NCBI RefSeq assembly: GCF_033115175.1
Contig: NC_084850.1
Coordinates: 100,007,439-100,071,438 of the forward strand
Length of the DNA: 64,000 nucleotides
Direction: 5' to 3'
From: Lepus europaeus
Taxonomy: Eukaryota > Chordata > Mammalia > Lagomorpha > Leporidae
The position numbers and the translations under genes are program-made. Position 1 is the stretch's first letter, and each line of letters opens with the position of its first letter. Under the pieces are notes generated by a model. The model ran no database searches and was not told the origin of the DNA. It was given only the letters and a program-made list of their open reading frames with translations. Shown here one piece after another: positions 10,426-25,400 of this stretch.

Positions 10426-13400
10426 CATAGAAAATGTCATTCTTACCATCAATATCCATTTAAGTCAGATAGTAGAAAGTTTAGTTGTTAATTAACAAGA
10501 AGCTGTATCATATTGGAAATAAGGCTTGGAGGTGGATCCAAACTATGTAGAATGCACCTAGGTTCTCACCATGCAGCTTAGGGAAGGGAATTAAAATCTT
10601 CATTAGAGCCATATTCATACCTATCCTTTTTTCTTCCTCTTCTCACAGTGTGCAAAGTGAAATCTCACAGATTATGTGCTTTGAGAGCAAGCAAAGACTG
10701 CAAATGGAACACCTTATCCATCACTGATGACCTTCTTCTGCCTGCAGATGAGGTGGTAAGTAACCAACCATGCCCTCCCATGGTCACCCTGTCCCATGTC
10801 CCCTTCAGCCAAGACCTACAGGAAAAGAATACTTCTTCCTATCTCCAGATAGGCAAAAGAGGCCTCTCTCTCAAATTCACAATCCAAGAAATCTCAAAGA
10901 AAGTAAAGTCCTCACTCCCACCTATCATTGACCACTAGCACAGGAACAGGACAGGGCCATGCAGAACTTAGGGCTTTGACCTGATTGTCCTCCATGGGGT
11001 GATACAATTATTCCAACTGGCCCTTCCTTTCCTTTATCTCTAACTTCTACTTTTTGGTTCTTTTTAACTTTCAGCAGAGCATGCCTCATCAATGGGTAGA
11101 AGGAAACATGCCTCTCAGCTCTGAATGTGCAGTATGTCATGAGAGCTGTGGCAGTTACCAACGACTTCAAGACTTCCGCTGTCTCTGGTGCAATTCTACG
11201 GTAAGACTCACCTCATCTCCTTGATACTTAGAGAACTCGGTTTCTAGAGAAAGGGTGTGTTAAAGTTTGATAGAAACCTCAGAGACCCAAAGCTTAGTAT
11301 CCTGTTCGTCCAGATCTGGCTATAGTTTTTGGGAGAAATATTTAAGACTCATCTTTGATATTTCTTAAGCTGTAAGGTCTCATAGAAAATATGAAAGGCT
11401 GAACTGTCTAATGGTAGTGTGGACAACTAAAAAAGAAGTTCTAAGTCTACCCTTAACAAACTCTTTCCTTTCCTCATTCACTATGTCTTAGGAACTTGTA
11501 ATCATTGTTGGTTGATAATGATGAGTGTTATGAACACATTATTATTGCCTCTATGCATTGAGTGTTTTATATGTATGGTATCACTTTCTCCTTACAACAA
11601 CCCTAAACCAGGCTACAGTGTCCCCATTTTACAGATGAGAAAAGTGAGGTTCAGAATGGTGAAGTGATTTGCCCAAGGTTGCAGCCTTATACACAATTCA
11701 ACAAAGATCATGCTCCTAACTATAACAATAGCATGCCTCTAAACCAGTGGTCCTCAACCAGGGATATTTTGCCCCACCCAGGAGACACTTGGCCATGTCT
11801 GGAGACACTTCTGATTATTACAAGTCAGGGGCCAGTGTTACTTGCATCTAGTAGGCAGAGGTCTAGATTCTCTTATAATGCACAGGACAGCCTCCCATCT
11901 AGCCTGAAATATCAATAATGCTGAGGTTAAGAGACTATGAGGGTAGAGGGGGAAGTGTCACTATGGTCTTAAACCTGTATATATGAAATACATGAAAATT
12001 GTATAACTTAACTAAAATTAAGAAAGAGACTCTGATCCAGACTTTATAACCCTTTAGATGCTTCTCTCAAACTGAGTTTTCTAGACAATAAGAAACTGAA
12101 GTATGAACCTCTTCTTAGAAGACACTCCTTGTCCTCTGGATCTCTTTAAATTATATTTGAATAAACAGGCCAGACTCATGTCCTCTAAAACTCATGTAAT
12201 TGTCCAGGACTGGTGCTTAGAGATGTCAGAAAGGTCACTTGTGGGGAAGGCAGTGGAATCATTGACCTTGGGCAAGATCTTTTACCTCTCTGAACTTTGG
12301 CATGCTTGTTTTTAAAATGCACCTAATAACATTTTCCATACTACACACAGTTGTGAGGATTGAAGTGCAATAAATTATTAATATTAGCACTCTTTCATCG
12401 CACGTAAGCACCCCATTGTGTAGGTTATATGATTGTGCTCTAGGACTAGTGATTGCTCAGTGCCTGCATATGAGTATCTTCTGAAAGCCACTTCTGAAAG
12501 GACCAGAGTTCTGAGGCCACTCTCAGGGTCAGAGCAGCCTCAGGATGGAGTGGAGTAGGAGTGGCCAGATGAGGTAGGGGTATGGAACCACATCTCAGAA
12601 AGGAAAATTTGTATACTAGGTATCTAAATCTTGGACTTGGAGCTCAATACTGATCAATGTTATCCCTTTTCTTTCCCCCCTCCTTTTTTTTTCTCTGCTC
12701 TGTTCTTATCGTTTCAGGTGCATGACAGCTGTCGGAGACGGTTTTCCAAGGAATGTTGCTGCGGAAGCCATCGCTCATCAGTCATTCCGCCCACTGCTCT
12801 CAGTGACCCCAAAGGCAATGGTGAGTAGCCAAACCTTAACCCTAAAACCATATTGGGTGGGAGGGGGGAGATACAACAGATAGGGATAATGCCTGCAGAG
12901 TTTTAGATTCAGTAGATCTGGGTAGGGCTCAAGAAGTTGCCTTTCTAACACACCCCAAGATGCTGCTGCTGATGCTAGCAGTTCTGGGATCATACTCCAT
13001 CATGTACTGTGTGATCCTGGACAAGTTACTCAACCTCTCTCTAACTCATCTATCACTTGTTTTCTGCCAGTAGGGGTGAGAATTATACTCAGATGTGTTA
13101 TAAAGGTTTGAGTTAATGTTTATAAAAGAGGATTTTAAAAGTGCAACAAAGGGAACAGTAAGGCAACTTTATACCGATTTAGTATACTTCTGTGGAGTGA
13201 AAAGAACAAATTTGAGAGAGGCTTCTGGCTCCTAGGTTTGGGGCACTGTGATTATATTAATGCAGCTCAAAGAAGCATGAGCTCTTTTTTTTTTTTTTTT
13301 TGAAAGGTTCTTTCAGGCTGTTAACTCATCTGGGGCTTAAAATCAACTAAATCCCCTAAGCCCTTTTCACACTCGATGCTGCCAAGCCAAGTCCCTATTG

Positions 13401-16400
13401 TCCTGTTCCAGTGCAATTTATGTCCTCCAGCCGAAAGGCCAAGACTCACATTTATTCCCTGTACATTTTATCTGTGGACTCTCACCCATCAGTCTGTGGA
13501 AGGCATGTTCCAAACCTGATTGTGTCATCCAGTCGTTCTTCCTCCAGCTTTGAGTACTTCACAGTTGACAAGCCAGCCTTCTAGGTTTCCATGTGAGTTG
13601 TCAATAAAGATTGTGAAATAGCATAGGACATGCGTTCATCAGTAACACCAGCCTGTTCGAAAGCAAGCTCATTGGCAGTGTTGTTGACCTGGTTGGAATC
13701 TAACATTGCTACATTCCAGCCCACAATGGCACCCAAGTCACCTGGTTCACAGGGTTCTCTTGACAACCTAGCCTTGCTCAAGTTCACATATTCTCAGCCT
13801 CTGGGGGGTGGAGGGGAGCCAGAGGCTCCTGTATTCCCCTGGGATTGGCTTGCCACAAGCTCTGCTTCTTGTTTCCTTCACGTCTGTGGCCAAATGAGGT
13901 TTGACGCTGAAGTTCAAGTTGCCTTAATTACAGAATTTTCTCTTTATTGAGTAGTTTCTCACCCTTACTCAGGATTATTTTATGAATAATTGCAACATGC
14001 TATTATCATACATATGGAGAAATGAACACCTGTGGAAGATAAGATGCTTGCTCTAGGTTAGTGAATCAACTGGAGGGCAAGCAGCTGTAGCACACAGGTG
14101 CATTCTCTCGTAGAAGTACGGGGCAGAAGGCAGCCCAGGCTCCAAGCTGTCAAATAGATGTAAAAAGGATTTCAGCTACACCCTCATGGCTATTTAACTT
14201 GTAGATAGCGTTAGCGTAATTCTTTTTTTCCTGATTCTTAACTGAATTTTTGACTAATATATTCAGATAGTTCCATTTAAAAACAAAAGAAATACATACA
14301 TATACATACATACACTTATTGCCATCCTTTTAAAAATCTTCTCAGTCTCCTGCATCCTCCCTGTTCCTACTAGCAGTTGACTACCATAATTAGTTCTCTG
14401 AATACCTTCCTGTCCTCCCCCCACTTTTTTAAAGATTTATTTATTTAGTTGAGAGGCAGGGTTATGGAAAAAAAGAGGGAGAGGGAGAGAGAGAGGTCTT
14501 CCACCTGCTGGTTTACTCCCCAATTGGCCGCAATGATGGGAGCTGTGCCGATCTGAAGCCAGGAGCCAGGAGCTTCTTCCAGGTCTCCCATGTGGGTGCA
14601 GAGGCCCAAGGACTTGGGCCATCCTCTATTGCCCTCCCAGGCCATAGCAGAGAGCTGGATTGGAATTGGAGCAGCCGGAACTCAAACTGGCGCCCATGTG
14701 GGATGCCGGCACTGCAGGCGGCAGATTTACCCGCTATGCCACAGTGCCTCACCCCCCCCCCCACCTTTAATACCACACACACTGTTCTGTATCTTCCTAT
14801 TTTCTCTTTTACAGTGTCTTTTGGAGACCCTTCCCTATCAACAGACAATTTCTTTCTCACATTTTTTTATTAGATTTATTTTTATTTATCTGAAAGGCAG
14901 AGTTACAGAGAGACAGGGAGACAAGGAGAAAGAGGTATCTTCCATCCATTGGTTCACTCTCCAAATGGCTGCCATAGCCAGTGCTGAGCCAGGTCAAAGC
15001 CAGAAATCAAGAGCTTCAGTCCGGGTCTCCCACATGAGTGCAGGGTCTCAAGCACTTGGACCATCTTCCATTGCTTTACCAGGCACATTAGCAGTGAGCT
15101 AAATTGGGATCAGAGAAGCCAGAACTCAAATTGCCACTGCAATGAGGAATCTGGCATTGCAGATAGCTTAACCCACTGTGGCAGCTTAACCCATTATGCA
15201 CAATGCCAGCCGCATTCCCCACTCTTTTTGACAGCTACAGAATATCCCATTATCTAGATATACCATAACTTATTTAACCAGCCCCCTACTGATGCTGAAT
15301 TTGATAGTTCTCAATCTTTCACTATTATAAACAATACCGCAATGAACATCCTCAGGCATGTTGTTTTACAGACATAGGAAAAATTCTCAGAATTGGGATG
15401 ACTGGGTAAAATGCATAAGCCTTTGCAATTTTTATAGATACTGTTAAATTGCCCTCCCCAGGGCACATAGTACCTTACTATGTTAATAATGTTATTAACA
15501 CACACAATGTTGCCTGTTATTAAAAAATTGTTGAGAGGACCACTACTTTTGGATAATGTATTCAGGGAAAGTAAGTACTTCTGAGCTATGCTACTGAAGG
15601 GACACAGCAGGCTCCCCTTATAGTTGTGAGTCCAAGAAGCCCTGAAAATTTGCTGCATAACTCACTAGCAGGATGAGGATGCCTTCTATCCTTAGGGGCC
15701 AATGAGTTCAAATTGACCCGTAGAAGAAACTCCCTTAGATTTTTTTTTTTTTTGAGACAAAACAACCCTTACATCTGCTCAAACAGATTTCCTTCAGGTT
15801 ACAACAAATGGGAATCTCAACCTCCCTCCCTCCACCCCCATTTAGGAGTAAGTCTTGTGCTTCTCACCCTACGTGTTTATTTTTGCTAGGGCATTCCTTG
15901 CAAGCCATGCACTCCGAGGTGCGGGGGTTTGCTCCGAGGTCTAGTGTCTCTCTCTGTGGGGGCCATTGCACATTGCCTGTTTCCCTGCCAAAAGGCTATA
16001 AGACTCAGCACGAGCTGGCAGGCTTTGGCTATTTAGAGTACTGTAAACCCCACTTCTCCATGGGTGACGTCAGTGTTGGGTGATTAAGAGCTTTCTCCTC
16101 CCATGCAGACAATTTCCCTATCATCCTGTTTTCCCTGGAAGTTGGTGTGATCACACAGATTGCTCTGCCATAGCCTTAGAGAAGTGATTAGAGCTCTTTG
16201 CTTCACCCCACATTGATACTTGGGGTGCCTATCCCTTGCATCTCTCCTCACCTGGCATCTTCTCACTGTGAGAACTGAGCTAACTCAAACAGAAAGACAA
16301 ACAGTTGGTGTGCTGGTTCTCCTCCCGAGCTCTTAATCCCTTCCTTCCTCAGTTTCCCCTACAGAGTTTTACTAGTCCTTCATTTTGGTACCAATTTCCT

Positions 16401-19400
16401 GAGTTTCTTGTGTATGGATCTTTCCCCTCAGCTCAAGGCAGAGGCTGTACCCTTATCAATATCTGACATGATGCATAGCACATGGTAGTCACTCAGCAAA
16501 CATTGTTTGCCTGGCAAATGGACAGAGACTTCTAAGTCACTTTGGGTGGTGTTCTGACTTTTCTATCTGCTCTTCAGTCTCAGGAGACTAGGACTGGGAC
16601 TCCAGAAATCCTTGTAAAATGTGATGATTTGAAATGATTTGCTTCTATCTCAATGGTCCTTTCCTCCTTTTCCCCTTCTTTTTGTTGCATGTGTATATCA
16701 GGACAATTAGTAGTATCTCCAGACTTCTGGAATCTTGATTGGTCATCTGCCTGTTCATGCCCTCTTCTCATCTTCATCAACTCCAAAAGCGGTGATCATC
16801 AAGGGATCGTTTTCCTCCGAAAATTCAAGCAATATCTAAACCCGTCTCAAGTATTTGATCTATCAAAGGGTGGACCTGAAGCAGGGTAAGTGGGGGTAAG
16901 GGATATAGTAGGGTATATAGTAGGAACTCCTCTCTATATACAGTATGGACTAAGATAGAATTTCTGGCATCGGTGCTGGTACCTGGGCAGGAAATATCTG
17001 ATTTGTCAGGGTGGGACACAAACACATAATCCTAATGGGTTTCAGTTGACTGATTGGAGAACTCTCCCCAGTAATCGCTTCAAACCCATTATTTATTAAT
17101 ATATAATTATATATTAACAATATAATATAATACATAATATAATATATTATAAATATACAATTATATATTATATAATAATTATATATGCTGATTATATATT
17201 TATATATAAAATATATATTATGTATTAATAATTATATATAATCTTCACTACAGGCTTGTTTTATTTGGCGACCATATCTCTATTCAGTCCTGGTTCCTCT
17301 GAGCCCACTGGCCACCATGCAAGGCGTTGTCCTTAGGCTCTGGCAAATGGTTTTGATTAGGCTACTAGTGGCTTCCAGAACAAGTTTTGCCAGTAAAGAG
17401 TATGAGTTGAGGCAAGGCCTGATCTCTGAGACCGTGGTCCTAGGTATACGGAAGTGTAAGGAACTAAAGGGGAGAAGGCAGGTAGTCTGTCAGCAAGGTG
17501 CCAAAGCAGTCCTTGAGTCCAGGACATGTTGTAAGAAAACTGTAAAACCCAGTTGTTCATGAAGTAAGTTCCTTTCTCCTTCTTCCTTGCAGACTGTGCA
17601 TGTTCAAGAACTTTGCTCGCTTTCGTGTTCTGGTTTGTGGTGGAGATGGCAGCGTGAGCTGGGTCCTATCCTTGATGGATGCCTTTGGGTTGCATGATAG
17701 GGTGAGTCCCTGGTTGCCCCAGTTTAGCCATTGCTAGAGACGGTAGAGGTCCAGAGTTGCCAATCCCAAGAAGTCCCAAGTCTCCCTGTTTGCAAAATAT
17801 GAGTTTCTCATAAGCTGCACAGTCAACCTGACTGGTAGATTCCCACTTACACCATTTTCTTGTCCTCTATGTGAAGGAGGGCAGAAAGGAGTTGGCAGAA
17901 AGAATGAGCAGTGCTTTATTCTCCAAGCTTTAAAGTGAAAAGTTAAAGAGGAGAGCAAGCCAAAAAGCAGCCACAGACAGCATTCAGGCCCCAATTTCCT
18001 CCTTCTGCTAACATTGCTGGTTTTATTTCCTGAATCCAAAAGTGGCAGAAACTTGCCTCTTTCTGGGAAGTCCCTTGCTCTTCTTCCTCCACCTTGACCC
18101 AAGCCACACAGAAATTTGTAGCCATGTTTCTCTTTTGTCAGCATGGCTGTGAATATTGGCATGTTTCAGTAACTTTCCGTTTACTGATGTCAGTTCTGTA
18201 CTGCTAAGAATAGGGCCCAACTTCTTAGGGAAACATTCCATCACTTCAAGCCTCCTCCCATCACACTTCCTAGAAGTCCCTTAAAATCACTGGCTTTAAG
18301 ACTGGAATGCTTCCCAAATAGCACCACCTGGGTTCTTGCGGGGATGAAACTTTGGTAGCAAGACTGTCTGAAATGGGTGCCTCCTTTTGTTCCTGCAGTG
18401 TCAGCTGGCTATCATCCCACTTGGAACCGGTAATGATCTGGCACGTGTCCTTGGCTGGGGTGCATTCTGGAGTAAAAACGAGTCCCCTTTGGACATCCTC
18501 AACAGAGTGGAGCAGGCCAGTGTGAGGATACTAGACAGGTGAGTGGCCAAAGGACCAGGTCCTTGCACCTCTTTCAGTCCCACATGGCTTGTTCCCAGTT
18601 ACATCATGTCAGGCAGCAATACTCTAGCCTCTCTCAGAGGACCTCATTTCCCTTCTGCCTCAAAAGTAGAGCAGTTGGAGAGTGCGGGGCTTTTCTCATA
18701 GGGAACTAAGGTCTACCATTTATCCTTCAAACATCACTGAAGCACCTCTCGAAATCTAAAAGACTCTAGAGCAAGGGCCCCATGGATACATTTCAAAGAT
18801 TCTGTGGACCTCTTTCAAATTGTATGACCAAGTGTCTGTGTAAGCAGGGTTTCTTGGGAAAGAGTCTATAGTGTCATCACCATAGTGTATCTATACTGCT
18901 ATCAGCATCTCAGGTAAACTAAAGGGGAGGGCCAGTTCAGAAACAACTGGCTTAGACTATCTCTGCTCTACAGAAGAGAGAGCAGTGCCATCCTATCTCC
19001 TGAGGAAAAAAATGAGTATCTGTGGTGGGGCATATATGAACATTTGATTGATGGCTGCCCATAAGGATCTCCTGGGGAAGCTTTTCAGGATATCACACCA
19101 AGCACTACCACAAATAATCTTAAATAATCTTATGCAGTAGGTCTTGGGCAGGATGCTGGTATGTGTGTTTTACCAAAGTACCTCAGATGATCTTGATGAT
19201 GACTTGTGGTTGAGAAGCACTGTTCTCTGAGAGCCCTGGGAGGAAAGTTCCTAAGGCAGAGACCCCTCTTGTGGTATACCTTGATATCAGGTGAGCTGAG
19301 ATAGCTTGGGCACCCTCTACCACGTAAACCTCATGATCTCTTTCTTGGCCTGTGAAGCATGGATTTTTCACTTGTGAGGAAATGGAACCCTGAGTATCTA

Positions 19401-22400
19401 TCTGTCTTTTCGCTTCATTTCAGATGGAGTGTGATGATCCGTGAGACTCCCAAGCAAAGCCCATTGCCAAAAGGACAGGTTGAAATGGACATCCCACAAT
19501 TTGAGGTAAGTTCTACCCAGCTGTCACTCAGGCCAACATCTTTAGTATAGTGAAATAATAGACAAAGTCAAAAGAGAAGCTTTTGTATTTTCCACAGACT
19601 TGGTGAGGATGAGATCATTGAGGACCAGGGGCATGTCAGTCAGCAACTGTTTACCAAGAACTATGTGAGGCAATGGGGACATAATTCATTCAGTCATTTA
19701 CTGTCAATTCATTGAAAATATTTATGGAGCAACTGCTTCGAGTGAGCTCTTACTATTCTAGGAGCTGTTCTTTTATGCTAGTGGGTAAAGAAGAATAACA
19801 TAGTCCCTGCTTATCATGGAGCTCATAATCTACTCAAGATATATAGAAAAATAAATATTTTTAAGAAAGTAGTATGAGTGTTAGTATAGAAAGTAGAAAG
19901 AGCTGGAAATACACAGCAGTAGTTTTATATCTGTCCGGGAGGGGGTGGGAATCAGGGAAAGCTTCTCAGAAGAAGTTGCATTTCAAAAGAGGCCTGAAGA
20001 TCAGAGGGAGTTAACCAGGATGATAAAGAGCAAGTCTGTTCCAGATAGATAAAACAGCATGTGTTGTTCCAAAGGCAAAGGAAAGCATGGAATATTCACA
20101 GCACTGAAATACATTCATAATGGCTATGGCATAGGTGCCAGGTAGGAGCCATGCGGAGAAAGAGTGACTAAGATGAGGCTGGAGAAGAAATCAGGTGTCA
20201 AGCCAGGAAGGGTATAGTAAACTGGTAGGAGGTCTGGACGTTTATCCTAAAAGCCTTGAGAGTTATAGAAGGGTCTTTTTTAATTTGATTATGAAGATTT
20301 CCAAACATACAAGAAAGCTGAAATGGCTATTCTACCATTAAACTTTTAGTATGCTTGCTTTATCATATATATATCCACTGTTTAAACAGTGGGGTTTTAT
20401 GGAGTATGGAGAAACAATTGATGGAATAAAGATTAGAGGCAGGGAGAAAAGTTAATAAATGCTCACTGTATCCAGACAAGAGCGGGTGGTGATCTGAACT
20501 GGTGAAGAGGTTACAGGGGTGAGGACAGCTGTCACATTTGAGACATTCAGAAGAAATAGATTTATCCAGACCTGGCAGATGTTTGGACATAGGGGAGTCA
20601 TAGGAGGAGGAACAGAATTTGTAATTAAGAGTACAGACTCAAGAATCATATTACCTGGAATTGAATTCAGGCTCTGCCACTTGAGAAATAGAAATGGATA
20701 ATAAATAGTCCTTACAGGGTTGTTGTGAGGATTACATAAAAAATACTACACATATAGCTTAGAACAGAGCCTGGCAGATAGTCAGTACTATATAAGTGGA
20801 TGCTGTTATTATTAGTAATATTATTTAATAGGTGACACTCTGGCATCAGAAAGATGTAAATTTGAATCCCAATTCTCTTATTTACTAGCTCTGCAATATG
20901 AGACAGTTCGGTCATTCGAAACATGGGGCAAACAGTACCTCCCTTCATATGAGTTTTAATCTCTTCATATGACTACTCATTTAAGTAAGAGGAGATTGAA
21001 TATATCCTTTCTTTAAAGAATAGCCACATACCTAAGATTATGTCAAACAGTCTTTGACTAGGGAGTCTTCGACAAGAATCCTTTGTGATTATTTCCAGAG
21101 AGGCAGTTGAGTTGCTGGTCAAGTCAATAATAAGTAATGAGGCTGTTTGGGATGAGAATAGGCAACACGTTATGTCACAGTGCAGTGATTCCAGGACTGA
21201 GTACCCTTCCCACCCTCTCAGGCTGCTGCCATCCAACACTTAGAATCTGCAAGCACCGAGTTGAACAAAATCCTGAAGGCCAAGTACCCCACAGAGATGA
21301 TCATTGCAACCAGGTCAGTCTTTCTCTGGCTCTCATACTTTGTCCCTCATGGGTTATTCCAAAGTCAGATATGGGCCTGATCTTGATAACTTGGGGTGTT
21401 TTGGCCAATGAAGGTATATGGGCATCATTTCAAATTGGGTTTTTCTGATCTCAAACTTCCTACATGGAAGTTTAGAAAAGAAAGATGAGATTGAAGTGAG
21501 GGCCCCTGCTGCTTCAGAAAGATAAAACTGCAAGCCAGAGATTTGGAAGGAGGATTACAGAAGGGAAACTCAGCATTCCAGACCATTCAAGGGCATAGCA
21601 CAGGTCCTTGCAGTATGCACACTTTGCTTTCCATCTTTGAAACTGAGGCAAGGCTCTTTAGTACCTGCCTATAACTTCTCTCTCTAAGTACTTGTCATTT
21701 GTTTCTCCTGGAATTCCTTGGTGAGGGGCAGGTGGAGTTCTGTTCAGTCTATCACATTCTACTATGAAAACACTTCCCAAAAAAAGAGACCTTTCAAATG
21801 GCATTACCTTTGTACTAAGTTAGTTATGCCCCCTGAATCACAATGGATTGACCCATGATACCATGTGAATTCTCTTTTCTGGAAAGTCAGAATGAGGTCT
21901 AAGAAATGCTAGTCAAATTCTCTTTGAGCTGGGAAGTGGTATGAAACTGGACTGAAGTGGGACTGGAGCAAATTTCATTATATGTATAGAAAAAAATAAG
22001 AAAGAGGAGAGATGACTGGGGAGAGAAGAATAGGGAATAAGGGAGGGGGAAAGAGAGACAAAGGAGGAAGATGGGGACTAATGATGCTATAAGAGAAAAA
22101 GACTGCGAACCTCACTCATGGTCTGTGTCACATCATGTTATCTATCTGATTTTTGCAGATTCTTGTGCTCAGCAGTGGAAGATTTTGTGGCTGATATTGT
22201 AAAGGCCTGGAGTCGAATCAAACAGAACAATACAGCAATAGAGTCTGTGATTTTGAAAGTAAGTTTCCATTTTTCTTGCCTTATACTCTTTGTAGAGCCA
22301 GGAGCTTTCTTTTAATGAAGGGAAATGTGTTTCTCACTGGGAATTATAAATGAAAAGCAAGAAGAGGAACAGGGAAGGTCCATCAAGCTTCCATCTTTTG

Positions 22401-25400
22401 CCAAATGAAGAATGCCATTAAGCATGCAGACACATACCATGTAGCTAAGCATGTGCCAAGCATCTGTCCAAAACTAGACAAAAGTGTGCACCAAGCATGT
22501 ATGCATATGAGTGTATATCAAAAATGTTTTCAAATATGTACACACATATACACACTAGAAATATGCCAAAATTCACCTCTCTAACAACAAGGACTATCAC
22601 TTACCTAATACTTACTCTGTCAGGGACTGTCCTAAGTGCTTTTAATGTGTTAATATATTTCATCCTCACAAGTGCCCTAGAATATAGAAATACAAAAAAA
22701 GTTAAGTAACTTGCCTCTTATCACCAACTGTCCAGTGAGAATCAAAGGCAGAAATCATGCAGTAGATGCATTGCCCCATACATACACATATAAAGGCAGA
22801 CACCAAATACCCTTGAGAGGCACATCCACATCCATAGGAGCATACCCACGAAAACACCATTCCAGAAAGGTTTATTTCCTCAGGTGTTCCATGTTAACAA
22901 ATAATTTTGAAAACCATTCTGAGAAAGCAGTATACATTGATGCCTTGGTGGGGCAGAGGTGGGGTTGTTCAGCAACAAATGATCTGTGATTTGATTATTT
23001 CACTGCACCTTCTTTTCAGCCTGCCACATGAGACTTTCTATGCCCAGTGTTCCTACCCAACCATGATCCCTTTCTACCTCCCCATTACACCACCTCTGCT
23101 CCTCATTCTATCTTCTCAAGCACCGGCCCTTCATAACAGTGTCTCGTCTCCCTCCTTCCTATATAGAGTGACTTAATGTTTGATAAGCTGAGTGTCCTGA
23201 TTGATGTCCTGTCGGAGGATGCATCAGCTACCTCTGTTAAGAAAGGAACTACAGTATATGCAGACAGTGGAAAGGCAGATGGAAAGCCCTTCATCCCTCA
23301 AATGGATCACATAGCCAAGTCCAAGTTGGAGTTGGCCACAAAGGCCCAGAATCTCCAGAAATCTTTGAAACTCATCATATTCCAGGTTGAACAAGGTAAG
23401 GTGCCTAGGGTTGTGGTGAGTGATGTAAAAGAAAGGGAAGTCCCAAGTGAATAGTTTACTGATCTCCCTCACTCTAGGCTTGCTATAGGACTCCACTATC
23501 AAAATTCTGCATTCATATTGACCAGATTCTGCATTTAGATTGTATCTAAAGTCAGTTCTCAGATTCTGCTGATTTGAAAAGTGTCAGTTCTGATAAGCTG
23601 CCGCTTTGACTCCTCCTATCTCTCAGGTGCTTAACTCTTGCTACTCACTGATTTTTGGAACAAAAACATTCACACCATATATTTACAAATGAATGCTAAA
23701 TGGACTGTGCAAAACTCTGTCAGCTTCCACCACAAGCCATGGAAGCTTTCCACCCACTACTGTTTCCTCCCAATAAGCAAGCCTGTGACTATTTTAGAAA
23801 GAAAGGGGTATTCATCCCTGAGTGTCCTATACAGTATTAATCAGGCACAAGGACCCTGAGAGTGGCCCTGGTCACTCTGGAGTTGATTGCCATTGCCCCA
23901 AACTCATGACAGTCTTCAAGCTTCTGACTCAGTATGAAAATTGTTTTAACTCCCCCAACCCTTCATTTAACATTTCAGTGACCAGTTAGTTCTTCCCCAT
24001 GGTCTACTTGACAAAAAAACAAAACAAAACAAAACAAAAAACAGAAGGTGCTATAAGGCCAAGTGTGCTCTAACTATTTAGAATTGAGCTATTTAGAATT
24101 GAGCAGAAGTCCCATGCAGCTAGAAAGTCCCTTTGGCTGCCCTTTGGCTTTTGGCTTTGGCACCCTCTCCTGCCTTGGAACCTTCAGATGAAATCTCAGT
24201 CAAGTTTCAAAGACAGGAAGGAAATCGCCCTTCTGCACTGTGGAAGAATTAAACAATTAGCTTGTCTCTATTTCTAGGTTTCATTTCCAAGCAGCAGGGA
24301 TCAGATTAACCTGATGTAACCAAAACTCTGTTACAACTGACCCTTAGTCTTATCCATCAACGCATATTATATTTAGAATGTGTAATTATGAACACAGAAC
24401 AGAGAAATGCCCCCCCCCAGCCCTGGTTAGGGTGGGAATTTAACCTATGAGCTTTGGTCCTGGCTGAGCACCTGCACCATATTCTTTGATAAAAGGAAGA
24501 TTTCTGAAATGTCCTAGGTATGAGTGAGACACTTGAGTGCAAGCTAGAGTACATGGTCATAGTGGCTCAATTCTGAACAAAAGTCTTATAAACAAATGAA
24601 CTAATAGAATGGAAGTAGAGGAGCACAGGGGTCCCCACCCCCATCAGCATTAGGTGACAGATTAAAGGGTGACCAGGAAAACGGAAAGCTCATCATGGAT
24701 ATGGAAGGACATGGCTATTGTAGGGCATCTGAGACAACAAACCACATTGTGGAGGAGAGGTGATGATTGTGTGACCTGCACACTAACCGGCAGTAACTGA
24801 ACAAAATAGATATTCAAGAAATGTGACCAATTCTCCCTCTCTCCCTTCCTCCCTCCTTCCCTCCGTCCCTCCATACCTTTTCCCTATAGTTCTGGATGAA
24901 GAAAGCAGACAGACCTTATCAGTCAAGAACTTTACTTCCACTTCAACTTTCCTCCTGGAAGAAGACTCAGAGAGTATTAGCCAGACAAGCCCACGGCACC
25001 GTAAGGATCTTTCTTTTCTTGTTCTTCTCACCTTCATCACTACTATCTAGTTCCTAAAAAATATATAAATAAATAAAAACAAAAACGTGTTTTTCACGCA
25101 TTCTTTTAGCCTCAGTCCTACTCAGCAGTAGGGGTAGCCCTCCCTCTCTCCCATGAGGTTTCATGCCAGAGTCCAGAATAATGAGCCCATTAGGCGCTTT
25201 GAAAAAGCTGGCCTAATGAAATACAAGATTCGAAGCTGTTTTCAGTGCCAGCCAGCAAACAATCCAGCCTTACCATTCTCTCAGTGGGAGTCTCTTATCC
25301 ATCCAGAAGGATCCTTCTTTGAAATGAGATTCCTGAATGTTATCTAGGGGAAAGTTATTTGGCTTGACCTTGCCCCCACAGGTAAAATAGCACGGTGATA

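Larger units (their letters stand above)
14215..15470 (-). mobile_element. old L1 (L1M-type), antisense, split by two C-SINEs
   Basis: L1M words lie at 14215-14425, 14757-14865 and 15213-15470 (atatcccattatctagatat, accataacttatttaacc, gaacatcctcaggcatg). They are separated by the SINEs at 14430 and 14866. Confidence 0.7.
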
